Of a DNA stretch of 64,000 nt, positions 13,587-43,527 are shown piece by piece. Made by a program: the position numbers and the translations under genes. Positions within the stretch are counted from its first letter, which is position 1. The number at the start of each line of letters is the position of its first letter. The DNA comes from Nematostella vectensis (taxonomy: Eukaryota; Cnidaria; Anthozoa; Actiniaria; Edwardsiidae): contig NC_064043.1 in assembly GCF_932526225.1 (NCBI RefSeq), forward strand, positions 1,633,501-1,697,500, given 5' to 3'. The notes under the pieces are model-generated. The model ran no database searches. It worked only from the letters and a program-made list of their open reading frames with translations, and was not told the origin of the DNA.

Positions 13587-16500
13587 GATGTCGGTTAGAA
13601 CAACTTGCCTTCGAATACAGCCAGCTGAGCATTTCGACGGGGATACCAGAGAAAGGCTCCTTAGCGCATGAGTTTTGAAATAATTCCCGTTTTTATGGTC
13701 CTTGATTCGTTGTAACGTACTCCGATCATCACACCGCCATTTTGAACCCAGCACAATAGAACGCTCAAATCTTCGAAACGCACTCCAAGAATTCGGCACG
13801 ATTTAGATTAATCTTGCCGCTAAACCGCTGTCGATATCCTCTGCTTGCTTGACTAGTCTGTTAGTAAAACACCACGTGAATACTGGCATCTAACAACGGG
13901 GAATTTGCTATACAATCGACCTCAAGTTGACGGCTTTACATTCACTTTTGAGAAATGAGATTATTCAAATCACACTGACCAAGCGTCGTGCGAAATGCAG
14001 GTCACGTGACTCAAGCGAGCCTACGGAAACACATGAATGGCTTTCAAGAATGCCATGCTGTCAATCAAATTTGACAAACTAAGTAAATAAAACAAACTTT
14101 ACCCGCATGATAATTTTCAATATATAAAACACGAGAAACTTTGAAGCCCCTTGTAAAACAGTGACGCTACAGATAAGCACTTAGATTCGTTTCTTATCTG
14201 GATTTAGCGGATTCAATTTTCAAGAGGTCATCGGGGCGGAAAGCTAGCAACGGTTGACTTTGAAAGCTCTTGAGAGGTTTCTTTTATAAAGCGTTAATGC
14301 ACTGCTAATAATTATCCTTTTTATTAGCCAAACAAAGGACATTCCACTATAATATAGATAAAGTGATTTAGTACTTCATTTGCCCACAAGACGCGACAAA
14401 GCGTTCCTCTACCGGATAAAAGCAAAGTCATCGAAGGTAGAATAGGTTCTGTTTTCTAACTCTTGACACGAGGGAGTCATGATCGCTTTACTTACGCTCT
14501 GATTGGCTTATCACATGAAGCGACTAATTGCATTAGCAGATTCTATTGCTATGGAAACTAGACAGGATTTTTTAAAGGGACGTGAATATATGCGCTATTT
14601 GGCAATTCTATTCTGACAAAAGCACAGCTTCTTATATTTCAAGAAAAAAAAAGTGTTAAAAAAACTTTCTGTTTTCCTTCAAAAAAGTTCACATTAAAAC
14701 GTTCACATTTGTGCAACAGAGAGTTTTTAAGAAAGTTTTTGGTTTTGCAAAGCTCTATCTGTCCTGGACAGGGAGGAAGAAAGAAAGAAAACAAATTTAA
14801 CCTCAACTAAGTATATCACCAAGGAAAATAAGCCATATATTTGAAAAATATATACATTGTATTATAAATATCTATATTTTCAGAAATACGAAACCATTGG
14901 TCGGCGCGGCGGTTGTTAGGCATTTGTTAAAGCCTGGGCCTGCGGGGATATGATGTTTGGTAATTGTGGGTTCAAGATCTTACTTAAAACATAGCCCTTG
15001 GCAAATACTTTCAGATAATTGGCGTCGAGTTAAACGAGGATAAAAGAGACAGAAGAAAGTAGGCGACAACACTTCTACTTTTTCTGTTGTCTCAAACTTG
15101 TAGTTTCAAGATGATTTGCTGAAATAAATGAGTCCACGGATTTAGCAGAAAACAAATAGGAAGGCAAATGGCTTTTCGCCTGAAGAGCTTCATTTAAAAT
15201 ATTTGTTTTATTCACGTGACATTTTTGTTCTGCTTTGTTAACGTGCATAGCCGCCAAGCAGTTCACAGTAGGGGTGCCTAATTCTAGTCACGGACCTTGA
15301 AGGCTCCTGTGTGGTATTTAGTGGTCATTGGGGGCCACCCTCAGCCTTGCAGGGCCTATCCCTGGAGCTTTGGCTCTGATGAGCTACAACGCTAACGGCA
15401 AGAGCAATACGAACTGAATATGGGACGTTTCTGTATTAGGCGTATATACCTATTTCATACAAAAGGTTGTCAGTGCAAATGGCGAATGGTAAATGGCTTA
15501 TGGGTACTAATTATTCGTAAAATTAAAGGTGTTAAATAAAGTCCAGCAATGTCAGAGCCAAGCTCTTGTCTTATCAACCGCCGATCGGGAAAGGATTTCC
15601 TGGTTAAAACAAGACATACAAGTATCATATAAAAATGTTTAAGATGAAGTGTTTCCGAGGATGTATGATGCAGGGGTTATCCAGCCCACATTTTCGCCCT
15701 AGTCCCCCTTTTAGACACTCGGTCGGGCTCCGCTATAATCACCAACTTTCGCGCAGGTTCGCCATTATTTGGGGTGAATTCATATGGCATGGCAACCCGA
15801 TCTTTTGGGAGGTTGGCCATCGTTTCTAGCGTCTGATAAATCAAGCTTTAAGGCATTACTGAATGGGTGACCTCAACCACATTCGGCAAAGGCCAGCATA
15901 TGGGCAGGTTCGAGAAGTTTTCTACACGCAATCTGCGAAACAGGCCCGACGATAAATAGGAGGGCTGGAAAAAGGCCATATGGCCAATATGGCCCACAAA
16001 TGGATTTTTAATCTTCGATAAATTGTTTGACCTTAAATTAGCAAATAAAAAGGCCGACGAGGCTGTAATGATAACAAGATGGAAGACTGTCTGGTCCTCT
16101 GTACAACCATATCTAGATTGATTAATGGTACACGACACGTATTTTATAAAGTTTGATTTTGCTAATGAATATTGTCCCTTAAAAGAGGCTTAAATCATCT
16201 ACATATCTATCAACAACAGAGGCTGCAAGTAAGTCATGGTCTTAGGGTTTGCGAATGTTCAACACTTGTTGAATTCCAGAACTTACTTGTTAAAAAGGTT
16301 GTCAAAGTTTCAACATGGCATACATGGTAGACATAGTTGTTTGGCATCTGCTAAAGACATTATTGTATCAAAAGATCGGAGTTTTATGTAACACTAACTT
16401 GTGCAGTGAAAGAGCTAATTGTTGTTTAACAAATGTCTACTGGTACTACTGCTATAAATTGAGAGATTTCTGTCTAAATAGCAGCAGGTCTATCATTATG

Positions 16501-16700
16501 TTGCCTGGTTACCTGCGAAGAGAAGCAATACGCTCAAATTGCGTTATCTTTGGCTGCCCCTGTTGCATGTATTGTTATCCTAACAGACGGGGAGGAGGAT
16601 AGGCAAAATCAATTTCCACAGAGACCACTGGGTGTGGTCGTCAGTAAACCCGATTATTTTATATCTATCGAGTGAGTTACTGAACCAAACGAGAATAATT
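13587..16700. other. Intergenic region upstream of the cadherin gene
   Basis: No conserved exon was recognised. The part next to 13586 should hold the 5' untranslated region and promoter of the Dachsous-like gene; I cannot point to a TATA box with confidence. A copy of a dispersed repeat lies at 15461-15560. Confidence 0.4.
15461..15560 (+). repeat. Dispersed repeat, copy 1
   Basis: About 100 bp starting AAAGGTTGTCAGTGCAAATG matches, in the opposite orientation, the stretch 63585-63690 nearly base for base. A shorter piece recurs at 61466-61525. This is an interspersed repeat family, probably a short non-autonomous element or the end of a longer one. Confidence 0.8.
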
Positions 16701-16858
16701 ACAGATGAAAGACCAGCAAACTTTGGAAGGGGGTGGGGGAGGACTTAGTATCAACCAACTACAACCAACTATCACCAGAACCAAAATCACTACCCACAAG
16801 CATTATCCTCACCGCATCCATCATCAACAACACCATAAGAACACCTTCAAGACTGTTT

Positions 16859-17430
16859 TCACAATCACAACCACCATCACCACAACAACAACAATCACAA
16901 TCACCACAACAACAACCACCATCACCACAACAACAACAATCACCACAACAACAACCACCATCACCACAACAACAACCACCATCACCACAACAACAACAAT
17001 CACAATCACCACAACAACAACAATCACAATCACCACAACAACAACCACCATCACCACAACAACAACCACCATCACCACAACAACCACCATCACCACAACA
17101 ACAACCACCATCACCACAACAACAACCACCATCACCACAACAACAATCACAATCACCACAACAACCACCATCACCACAACAACAATCACAACAACAACAA
17201 TCACAATCACCACAACAACAACCACCATCACCACAACAACAACCACCATAACCACAACAACAACCACCATCACCACAACAACAACCACCATCACCACAAC
17301 AACGACCACCATCACCACAACAACAACCACCATCACCACAACAACAACAATCGCCACCATCTTCACAACAACAACAATCACCACCACTACAACAATCGCC
17401 ATCACCACAACCACTATCACCACTACAACA
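16859..17430. repeat. CAA/CCA low-complexity minisatellite
   Basis: Irregular runs of CAACAACAAC, CACCATCAC and CAATCAC units extend for about 570 bp. Open frames reading poly-Thr/Ile, Pro-Ser-Gln, Val or Cys-Gly cross it on both strands, as any stop-free short repeat would produce. I do not regard them as genes. Confidence 0.9.
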
Positions 17431-17459
17431 TGAACTTAGCAGCTGGGCCATCAATCAAA

Positions 17460-17915
17460 GTATGAAAGACAAACAGACGCATCACAGACAGACAGAGGCA
17501 TCAAAGACGGACAGACAGACAGACTCATCAAAGACAGACACATGAAAGACAAACCGACGCATGAAAGACAAACAGACGCATCAAAGACGAGCAGACGCAT
17601 CAAAGACAACCACCACAACAATCACCATCACTATTCCATGAACTTAGCAGCTGGGCCATCAATCAAAGTATGAAAGACAAACAGACGCATCAAAGACAGA
17701 CAGACAGACGCATCAAAGACAGATAGACAGACGCATCAAAGACAGATAGACAGACGCATCAAAGACAGATAGACAGACGCATCAAAGACAGACAGACAGG
17801 CGCATCGAAGACATAGACAGACGCATCAAAGACAGATAGACAGACGTATCAAAAACAGACAGACAGACAGACAGACGTATCAAAAACAGACAGACAGACG
17901 CATCAAAGACAATAT
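17460..17915. repeat. GACA/GCATCAAA minisatellite
   Basis: Degenerate units of the form ACAGACAGACGCATCAAAG repeat about twenty times. A short copy of the phrase ATGAACTTAGCAGCTGGGCC occurs at both 17430 and 17639, so this block and the CAA block share a duplicated segment. Confidence 0.85.
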
Positions 17916-18921
17916 CAAGCGTGTTATGAATTGCTATTTATTTATCGATAAAGTTATCAGGCGATTTTTATATTAAAAAGTAGCCATGCCCTCGCAAGTA
18001 CTCGAGACACTAGTATACACCTACAATAATAATAACAAGCTGAGACTCCCGACAGAATCATCGACAAAATCATCTGGCGCAGCTGTTCTGGCAACCGCGA
18101 TACAATAGTTCAATGGGCTGGGGTTTCCTTACAAAATAATTAAACGTTAATCTGTGCATCGAATAGTCTGCATAGCAAGCTTACTGACTTAGGATTGTTG
18201 GTAGACCGCGTGCCCACTGGGGAGAGAAACCGGGATACGAAAACCCGGGTCGAAAACCCGAACGGTTTCCAGGAATCACCCAAACTTTGAATCAAATGCT
18301 TACAACAGAGCATATATTATCTTGCATCTACCAACACTAGATGAGTGACAGCTTTTGTCGTCAGCCGAGTAGTGGGGAGGGCAATAGCTACCTTGAAATA
18401 GTTCCGTGTGATTCGGGAAGACAATAACCCCAGACAGCATAGCGCTGGGTTCGTACTCCCATGTGATTTGAGGAGACAAAGGGAAATCATCCCTGCATTC
18501 TGCATTCAATTCAGATGTTAGTTATCGAGTGTTCGGCACACATTCTAGTGGATAAATAGCGCTGGGTACCTCTCCGTGGATTTTCGAAGCTTCTGAAGTG
18601 AAAGCGATGCATTCGAGTTTTTCTGTGTCCCACTGAAGATACGGTAAAGTTCATGTCTCCATATAGACACACTGTGCTCCTCTTTAAGGCTATTTAGCCG
18701 TGCCCCTCTCAATGATGACGAGGCATACATACTCTTGGTATCACCTGGCCAAGTCTATCAAGACGAATTCCTTACACAAAGCACGCCATGGCGTCCATAC
18801 ACAGCACGTGGTTCTGGTTCGACCATCCGGTATTTGTTTTTACAGTCATCACATCTCATAATGGCAAACTAGTGCTGATGTAGACAGGGACATTGTTCTA
18901 ATGATTGGTGTATTTGTGCAT
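17916..18921. other. Region downstream of NAA15
   Basis: No conserved exon seen. The right part probably holds the 3' untranslated region of NAA15, which ends at 18922 on the minus strand. Confidence 0.4.
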
Positions 18922-31656
<12,735 letters not shown>

Positions 31657-31823
31657 GTTTGTCGGCGGTGCTTAGCGGCGATTTTCAGGTTTTTTCGCCT
31701 GATTTCTCTCCCTTCTTGCGGCCTCGTGGAACACTCCAAGATGGCGGCGCTCGCCCACTAACCAGCATCCCCTGCGAGTAGGCCGCTCGCCCCAGGCAAC
31801 CGCGGCTCATTGGAGTTTTCAAG
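31657..31823. promoter_or_regulatory. Bidirectional promoter NAA15 / RNF121
   Basis: Only 167 bp separate the two divergent start codons. Two AAGATGGCGG motifs (31738 region and 31821-31830) match the YY1-type initiator element common at housekeeping gene starts; the second contains the RNF121 ATG itself. An ATTGG (inverted CCAAT) lies near 31810. No TATA box is seen. This arrangement is typical of ubiquitously expressed head-to-head pairs. Confidence 0.82.
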
Positions 31824-37971
<6,148 letters not shown>

Positions 37972-38125
37972 CATTATATAGATCAACAATTTTAATCAAA
38001 TTATCTGAAATATAATATACACACTGGTGCTAGTGCACTCAAATAGAAAAGTGTATAATGCAGCATCTCAAAATACTGTAGAGCGACAATGTTATGTAGA
38101 AGGGTTTTTTCTGGGGAGGGGGTAT

Positions 38126-38131
38126 AATAAA
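38126..38131 (+). other. Polyadenylation signal AATAAA, RNF121
   Basis: AATAAA lies 155 bp after the RNF121 stop, and a second occurs near 38192. Either fits a short 3' untranslated region. Confidence 0.5.
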
Positions 38132-38365
38132 GAGATGGAGGCTTGTTCAAAACCCTGAGAACTGTCTAAGATAGTAAACACAAGTCTGTATAATAAACCT
38201 GACTTTTAAGTGTAACTGTTTTTGGAGATTTAGTGAGGATTATTAGGGTATCAAGGTATTTTACGAAGAGCAATGTTGGTATCACTCATTTTTTTTTAAA
38301 TATTTCGTCCTTTGATATCGTCACCTATGGCTACCAAGAAAATATTAATTCTAAACTTGCCAGCG

Positions 38366-38955
38366 CTAAAAGCTAAAGAGAATTAGAAGGAACCTCTTGA
38401 AGATGACCTCTTGTAGTTGCGTCATGTTTCTGTTTTGCTTTCTTTCGTGTTTTTGTTTGTTTGTGTCATGGGGCAAAAAATTGTCCCTCCAAAACATGTC
38501 ATGTGTGACAGGAGGGGCCTGGGGGGTTTCATAGAAACGAGTGTGAGGCGCGAATCCCCCCCCTCCGACCCCCCACGCGCTTGAATTGCTCCCAATCCCC
38601 CAGTTTGGTCGTTCAATTATGCTTGTTTTCATGACTTCGAACTTCTCTCGGGATTTCTCTGCTAAAGCAGCAATAATAGGGCGATGCCATTGAGGGATTC
38701 GAACGAATGCGGCGATAAATACCATCATGTATTTCGTTTTATCGAACGCTCGATCATAGGCCACAGGTCTACGATTTTACGGCAGTCCTTGTTTGCCACA
38801 GAAGCCTCCTGTTTCCGAAATACAGTTTCAGAGAGGTGATCGAACTCTTTAAAAACACCATCTACAAAGGCAACCTCCTCTTTCCCCTCGGTTGTTACTG
38901 AAAGTTTCCAGCCAAGCATTTCAGATCTAATTTCGTGTTTGAGTCGAGCCGCCAT
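38366..38955 (-). pseudogene. Unrecognised, probably broken reading frame
   Basis: An ATG at 38955 sits in the motif AAGATGGCGGC and opens a frame starting MAARLKHEIRSEMLGWKLSV that ends near 38725. A different frame continues as a hydrophobic and then basic stretch to about 38600 before entering the repeat at 38505-38580. The initiator-like motif suggests a real first exon, but the frame change and the run into repeat DNA suggest decay. I do not recognise the protein. Confidence 0.3.
38505..38580 (+). repeat. Inverted repeat, left copy, flanking the virus-like element
   Basis: GGGGTTTCATAGAAACGAGT and the following GAGGCGCGAATCCCCCCC run recur inverted at 53914-54015. The two copies bracket about 15.4 kb. 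They may be element ends or two copies of an unrelated dispersed repeat. Confidence 0.6.
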
Positions 38956-39135
38956 CTTGGATAATTGAGCTTGGTACTTCATGACATACGTTTTTTAGAA
39001 CTTTCTGACTCGCACTCTAATAAATAAAGCTGTTATGAAGTATCACAGTTATATTTTTCCAATAATGCAGTTCGAACCCCCAAGGACTTGCAATTACACC
39101 TCCGTCTGTCCTGTGGTATACCGAGCGTTCAAAGG

Positions 39136-39420
39136 ATGAAGTGCGGAAAAGATTATTGCGGGTGGCTAAAGGTCGGCCACGCAAACACGTGCGGCCAGAG
39201 GTGCATGGACACCTACTGCAAGGTGCACCTCCAAAGGCTCCGTAAGGGCAGCCCCGTGCCGTGCAGGATCTGCGGCATAGGGACTCAGTCGGAGACGCGG
39301 TTGTGCCGCCCCTGCGGAGCGAATCGTGAAGGGCAGAGGATGCGTGGCGTCGAGAGGCGCGCTCGGGGATGGTTCGCACTCGTCCTGTCTGACATCGCAG
39401 CCCGCGTTACGGGCAATTAG
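39136..39420 (+). CDS. Cys-rich zinc-binding-like protein, 94 aa
   Basis: First gene of the element, intact from the ATG at 39136. It opens MKCGKDYCGWLKVGHANTCG and has paired cysteines (CGQRC, YCKVH, PCRICG, LCRPCG) that could bind two zinc ions, followed by an Arg-rich helix. I recognise the pattern as a small family found at the head of similar cnidarian elements, from memory only. The stop lies inside the first unit of the repeat block that follows. A role in DNA binding or early regulation is inference. Confidence 0.6.
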   Translation: MKCGKDYCGWLKVGHANTCGQRCMDTYCKVHLQRLRKGSPVPCRICGIGTQSETRLCRPCGANREGQRMRGVERRARGWFALVLSDIAARVTGN

Positions 39421-39644
39421 AGACTGGGTGGCACAAGGCATACCCAAACGCTCGTCCTTTCTGACACCGCGGCCCGCTTCACGGGCGATTAGGGACTGGG
39501 TTGCACAGGCATACCCAAACACTTGTCCCGCCGGCTGTGATACGGGCAATTAGAGACTGGGTGGCACAAGGTATACCCAAACACTCGTCCCGCCGGTTGT
39601 GATACGGGCAGTTAGAGACTGGGTGGCACAAGGTGTGCCCAAAC
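39376..39644 (+). repeat. 60-72-bp tandem repeats before the polymerase gene
   Basis: GGGCAATTAGAGACTGGGTG with a following ACCCAAACACTCGTCC phrase recurs four times (starts near 39411, 39483, 39545, 39606). The last unit ends directly at the ATG of the polyprotein (39645). The position suggests promoter elements or replication iterons. Confidence 0.75.
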
Positions 39645-42600
39645 ATGGACGCTTACATAGAAGAGGTTCTCAATAGCATGCGTGACAAAAAGGCGCCCGC
39701 CGTACTGGCAGGGCTGGTCCAGAACATCCTGGACGAGGACATCCCCGACGATGTCAAACACAGGCTGCTTAAGCCGCTCGTACCGGCGAAAGTGTGGACA
39801 GAGGAAGTCTGGCGCGAGTTCGACCCTTTGCTGCCGGGACGGCGGCAAAAGGGCCCAGAGAGCTTAGACCCGAGAAGTACTATTCTCTCTTCGTCGGGGG
39901 CGCCCATCTTCGGTTCCCAAGCGTGGAAGCCACTCTTCGGGGCCGAGACATAAGCGCCGGTGTTTACCAGGAGATACAAGTTCTTGGTGGAGCAGGTGTC
40001 ATTGCTCTAAAGCATTGTTCCAAAGCAGTTATGCGGGGGCCTGATATTAATGACAATGGCTCGGTGTGGTCGGGCCTCGCACGAGCGGGAGTCTCTGCGG
40101 GCAAACGCAGTGTTGCCACCGGTGCTTGAGATGGTGGACCCCGACCGGCGTTACAGACTCTTTACGGTCTTTGGTAAGGCCCCCGCAGAGCCATTGGCGC
40201 CAATCACAGAGGAGGAAGGGCGCTCGGAGCACAAGATCGGTGGGTCGTTAGTCAAAAGAGGGGGCCAAATCGCAGTCGGTGCCCTGGAAGGCATCGATGC
40301 GGGTATTTGGGAGAAAGGACGAGAGTACCTCGTCTACGTGAGATACGAGCTTCGCCCTTTACCTGAGCAAAATGGTGAGCCTGGGCCAATGTTTGAGCGA
40401 GAGGGGGGCGACGCCTTCGCTAACTGTATTGTGAGCTATGTTGCCGACTTCTTGAGGAATCGCGGCACCTCGCTCTCCCTTGGTCTAACCAAGACACGAG
40501 GCAAGATCCTCGAGCGATTTGACAAGAAGCTGGCCACTACGGGATGCACCAAAGAAGACCTCTTTGAGATGGAAAAGAAGCTCGAGGTAAAGCTAGTAGC
40601 CGTGGACGCCCTGGGTAACGTCCTGTGGGACTCGGGGAAGTACAAGACTAAGACGAGGGTCACTATCCCTTGCCACAATAACCACGCCTGGGCGGAGCTT
40701 CCGACTGAAACACCTGCGATCGCGAGCGTCCACGGCCTAGACTTCGAGGCTGAGGGGGAGCTTCGTTCGTTATGTCAGGAGAAGGCAGCGCCTCGCGCTA
40801 CCGGTGCCGCCACAAAAACGCGCGAGGCAAAAGTGCGAGAGGTGCTCATTCGCTTTATAAACAGGGCGATCCCTAGAAGCACGAGGATCTGGCTGTGTGG
40901 GCGTGTCATAGTCACGCACGAAGGCAAACTGTACCGATCAAGACAAGACGGATGGACGATAGTCAGGGCGTTTACAGACGAGACTGGATATGATCCTCAA
41001 TGGCTCCCTGATGACCACCCAGCCTTCAAAGAGTACACCGAAGCTACGCACTCGATGGGCGGTGCAATAGGGTATCGCTTCAAGAAGTGGACCCAAAGAG
41101 AGAACATCAGGCCAAAGCCTCTTAGATACAGGGACGTCTGGCGAGCGGCGCAGGTTGAGTCCAAAGTGTGGAATAGCAAGGAAAACTTAGGGGCGTAGCC
41201 TCATGTGCACATCGACATGCGTGCGGCGTACCTAGGATGCGAGGACAGTGTCTTCGGCGGCGCGTCGGACGCCATTGATTTGGTACGGAAATACGGCTTC
41301 CCTACGAACGTGTATCGTATCGCGGATGTTGTGGGACGGCCATTGAGCGAGGTTCTTCAACTAACCGGGGCCATTCAGCTGACCGAGTGGGAGTTCTCTG
41401 AGGCCTGCCACCCCTACACTTCCGGGAGGGTGGGGTAGCACTTGGAGCAAAACGAGGGCTGGATCACCACGCCAGAGCTCAAGGACCTGTTAGACTCGGG
41501 TGACCTCGTCATGGCCACGGCGAGGGAGGTGTTGTATAGCGTCGGAAAAAAGGACTCCATCAAGTTCCCCCACTCCATCGCGTGCCGCCCCGGCGGCGAA
41601 GACTCGCAGTACCCTGAGGGTCGAGATCCCGCCGTCCGTTTCGTAAGCAAGTGCGCTCGCCATGGCGACGAGTCCTCGACCGTGAAGAAGCCACGTATCT
41701 GACGAACCTCCTTGCGGGCACCGACCACTTACTTAACTTCGAGCGTGCCGACGGGGCTCATCTGATCCAATACAAAGACGGTGTCCGGCGCTCACAATGG
41801 TACCACATCAGGGCCTTCGTCTTGGCGTACACAAACGTAGCGTTGCGACGCATGTTGAGGCGGATCCCTCGCGAAGACGTCCTCCGAGTGTGCACAGATG
41901 CCATATACATACAAAGGCAGTGCCCAGTGGTGTAAAGCTCGTGGAGCGAAATCCGAGGTATGGAGAGTGGCGCCACAAGGAGCCTGGGTACGAGTGGCGA
42001 CCCGAAGCGGCTTGGGGTCCGAAGAAGTCGGGGAGCTTGGCTAGGGAGCCAAGCACTGCGCCGAGTCTGCCGTGCGATCTAGTGGCCGCAACTTCTGCAA
42101 AGATGTATCTAGCCGGCCAAGGAGGATCGGGGAAGACCGAGTGGGCGGTGAGCATTTTCCGCGGCCGCAACGTTGTGGTGCTCACCCCCGAGAACGACCT
42201 CGCCCACGACCATCGCAACAACCCGCGCCTCGCGGTGAAGGCTCAAACCTACCACCACTACCTCTGCATACCAGCGGAGAAGCCGATAGAGGAGTGGAGA
42301 CCTTCCGAGCTGGGGCACAAACTCGACCGTCTCGCAGAAGAAATCATCATTGACGAGTGCTGTAAGGTACAGACTAAAGTGCTTCGCGCCATCCTAGGGT
42401 ATCTCGCCACGCGGCCGTGTCAGGTAGTGTGTTGTTGCGACTATGGGCAGGTCCCGCCCTGGGAAGATAAAGAGGGGCCTCACGATATGCTCAAGGAGTG
42501 GGCACAAGGGAACATCCGCTGGTTCGAGTCCGACTACCGCTGCCTGTGTGAAGACTGCGGAAAGCCGTACAGTACATGCGACTGCGGCTCTGCCGCGCCC

Positions 42601-43488
42601 TCCTCCAGGCTCCACGACATAAAGGGCCGGATTTGGTGTCAGCCAGATTCCCAACAGCTTGAGGTGTTTCGAGAGGAGTGGGATGGGGTGGCGTTCGACG
42701 TGGCGATCGAGCAGGCCCACCCAAGCGATATGTGGGTGTGCTCGACCAACAAGATGGGGGCTCTCGTTCAGCAGCGATTGGTAGAGCACCACAGGAAAAA
42801 CTACCCCCGATTGCTAGCGACCATCCGCTTTGACCCCGATCCTAGCGTCGCGCATCGTTATCGCAAGCAAGGGCGGCCGGTGCCCGTGCCAGGCAAAAGG
42901 GGTGAGAAGGTCGACGCGTACAAAGGCACGGTAGTCGAGGTTCCTCTCGACGCGGTCCTTAACGGGCTTCCCCTCGAGTGGAAATACGCAGGCTGGGGGA
43001 CAGTCCACCGGGTGCAGGGCAAAACTATCCAGACTCCAAGACGTTTGTTTATCATAGACCACAGCTTAGAGGGCTGAATCACGAATGCTGTATACACCGG
43101 CATCTCGAGCGTGCGGCGCGCCAACCAGATAGTCCGCGTGATCCCCCCCGATAACACCCCCGGTGCCTTGGTTCCCACAGGACTGCAGGCTACGCCCAGT
43201 GAAGAGCTCATTATAGCGCGAATCAAGCGATACGCTATAGACGACAGGCAAAAGGGTCGCACAAAGTACACGGGACCGCACCACGTTCTGACGGTAGACC
43301 ACGTACCCGGCATGATTGTTGACGCGGAAAAGAAGTGCACTGTCTGTGGCACTCAGCTTCTGCTTCTGGGGGACACCAAGAGTCATCCCCAATGCTTCAG
43401 TATCGACCGGCTGGACGACAGTCAGGGTCACTACAAGTGGAATGCCAGACTCACGTGCCTCAGCTGCAATAGAAGGCACAAGCGCTGA
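39645..43488 (+). pseudogene. Decayed type-B polymerase / SF1 helicase / HNH nuclease polyprotein
   Basis: One continuous homology path of about 1280 codons crosses several frames. An N-terminal region of about 500 residues without named motifs is followed by a polymerase motif A-like DMRAAY (Asp codon at 41214) and motif C-like CTDAIYI (41891-41911). A superfamily-1 helicase follows: Walker A GQGGSGKT (42115-42138), Walker B IIIDE (42343), a zinc-knuckle-like Cys cluster near 42550, and a late motif GTVHRVQGKT near 43000. The 3' end encodes an HNH nuclease (CTVCG at 43336, SIDRLDD, CLSCN). Frame changes occur near 39850, 40080, 41670 and 41920; in-frame stops lie at 41196, 41436 and 43075. 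The HNH part is in the same frame as the helicase, separated only by the 43075 TGA. Expected role: self-synthesis of the element's DNA. Two adjacent genes instead of one protein remain possible. Confidence 0.8.
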
Positions 43489-43496
43489 TCGCGCTA

Positions 43497-43527
43497 GCGT
43501 GGCGCTAGCGTCACGCTAGCGCCACGC
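43497..43527. terminator. Perfect 31-bp palindrome between convergent genes
   Basis: Arms of 15 bp (GCGTGGCGCTAGCGT and its exact inverse) around a single C lie where the polyprotein (+) and integrase (-) genes meet end to end, overlapping the integrase stop. GCTAGC itself occurs four times nearby. A two-way transcription terminator or RNA processing hairpin is plausible; an origin is an alternative. Confidence 0.6.

Noticed and set aside
14880-15010. tRNA-like stretch with a GGTTCAAGA box
   Set aside because: No matching A box or acceptor stem at the right distance.
15360-15420. Hammerhead ribozyme (CTGATGAG followed by CGAAC)
   Set aside because: The spacing words are present but I cannot form convincing stems II and III; GCTCTGATGAGC is better explained as a small palindrome.
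16705-17454. Poly-Thr, Ser-Pro-Gln, poly-Val and Cys-Gly proteins
   Set aside because: Trinucleotide-like low complexity read in different frames, no start context or exon signals.
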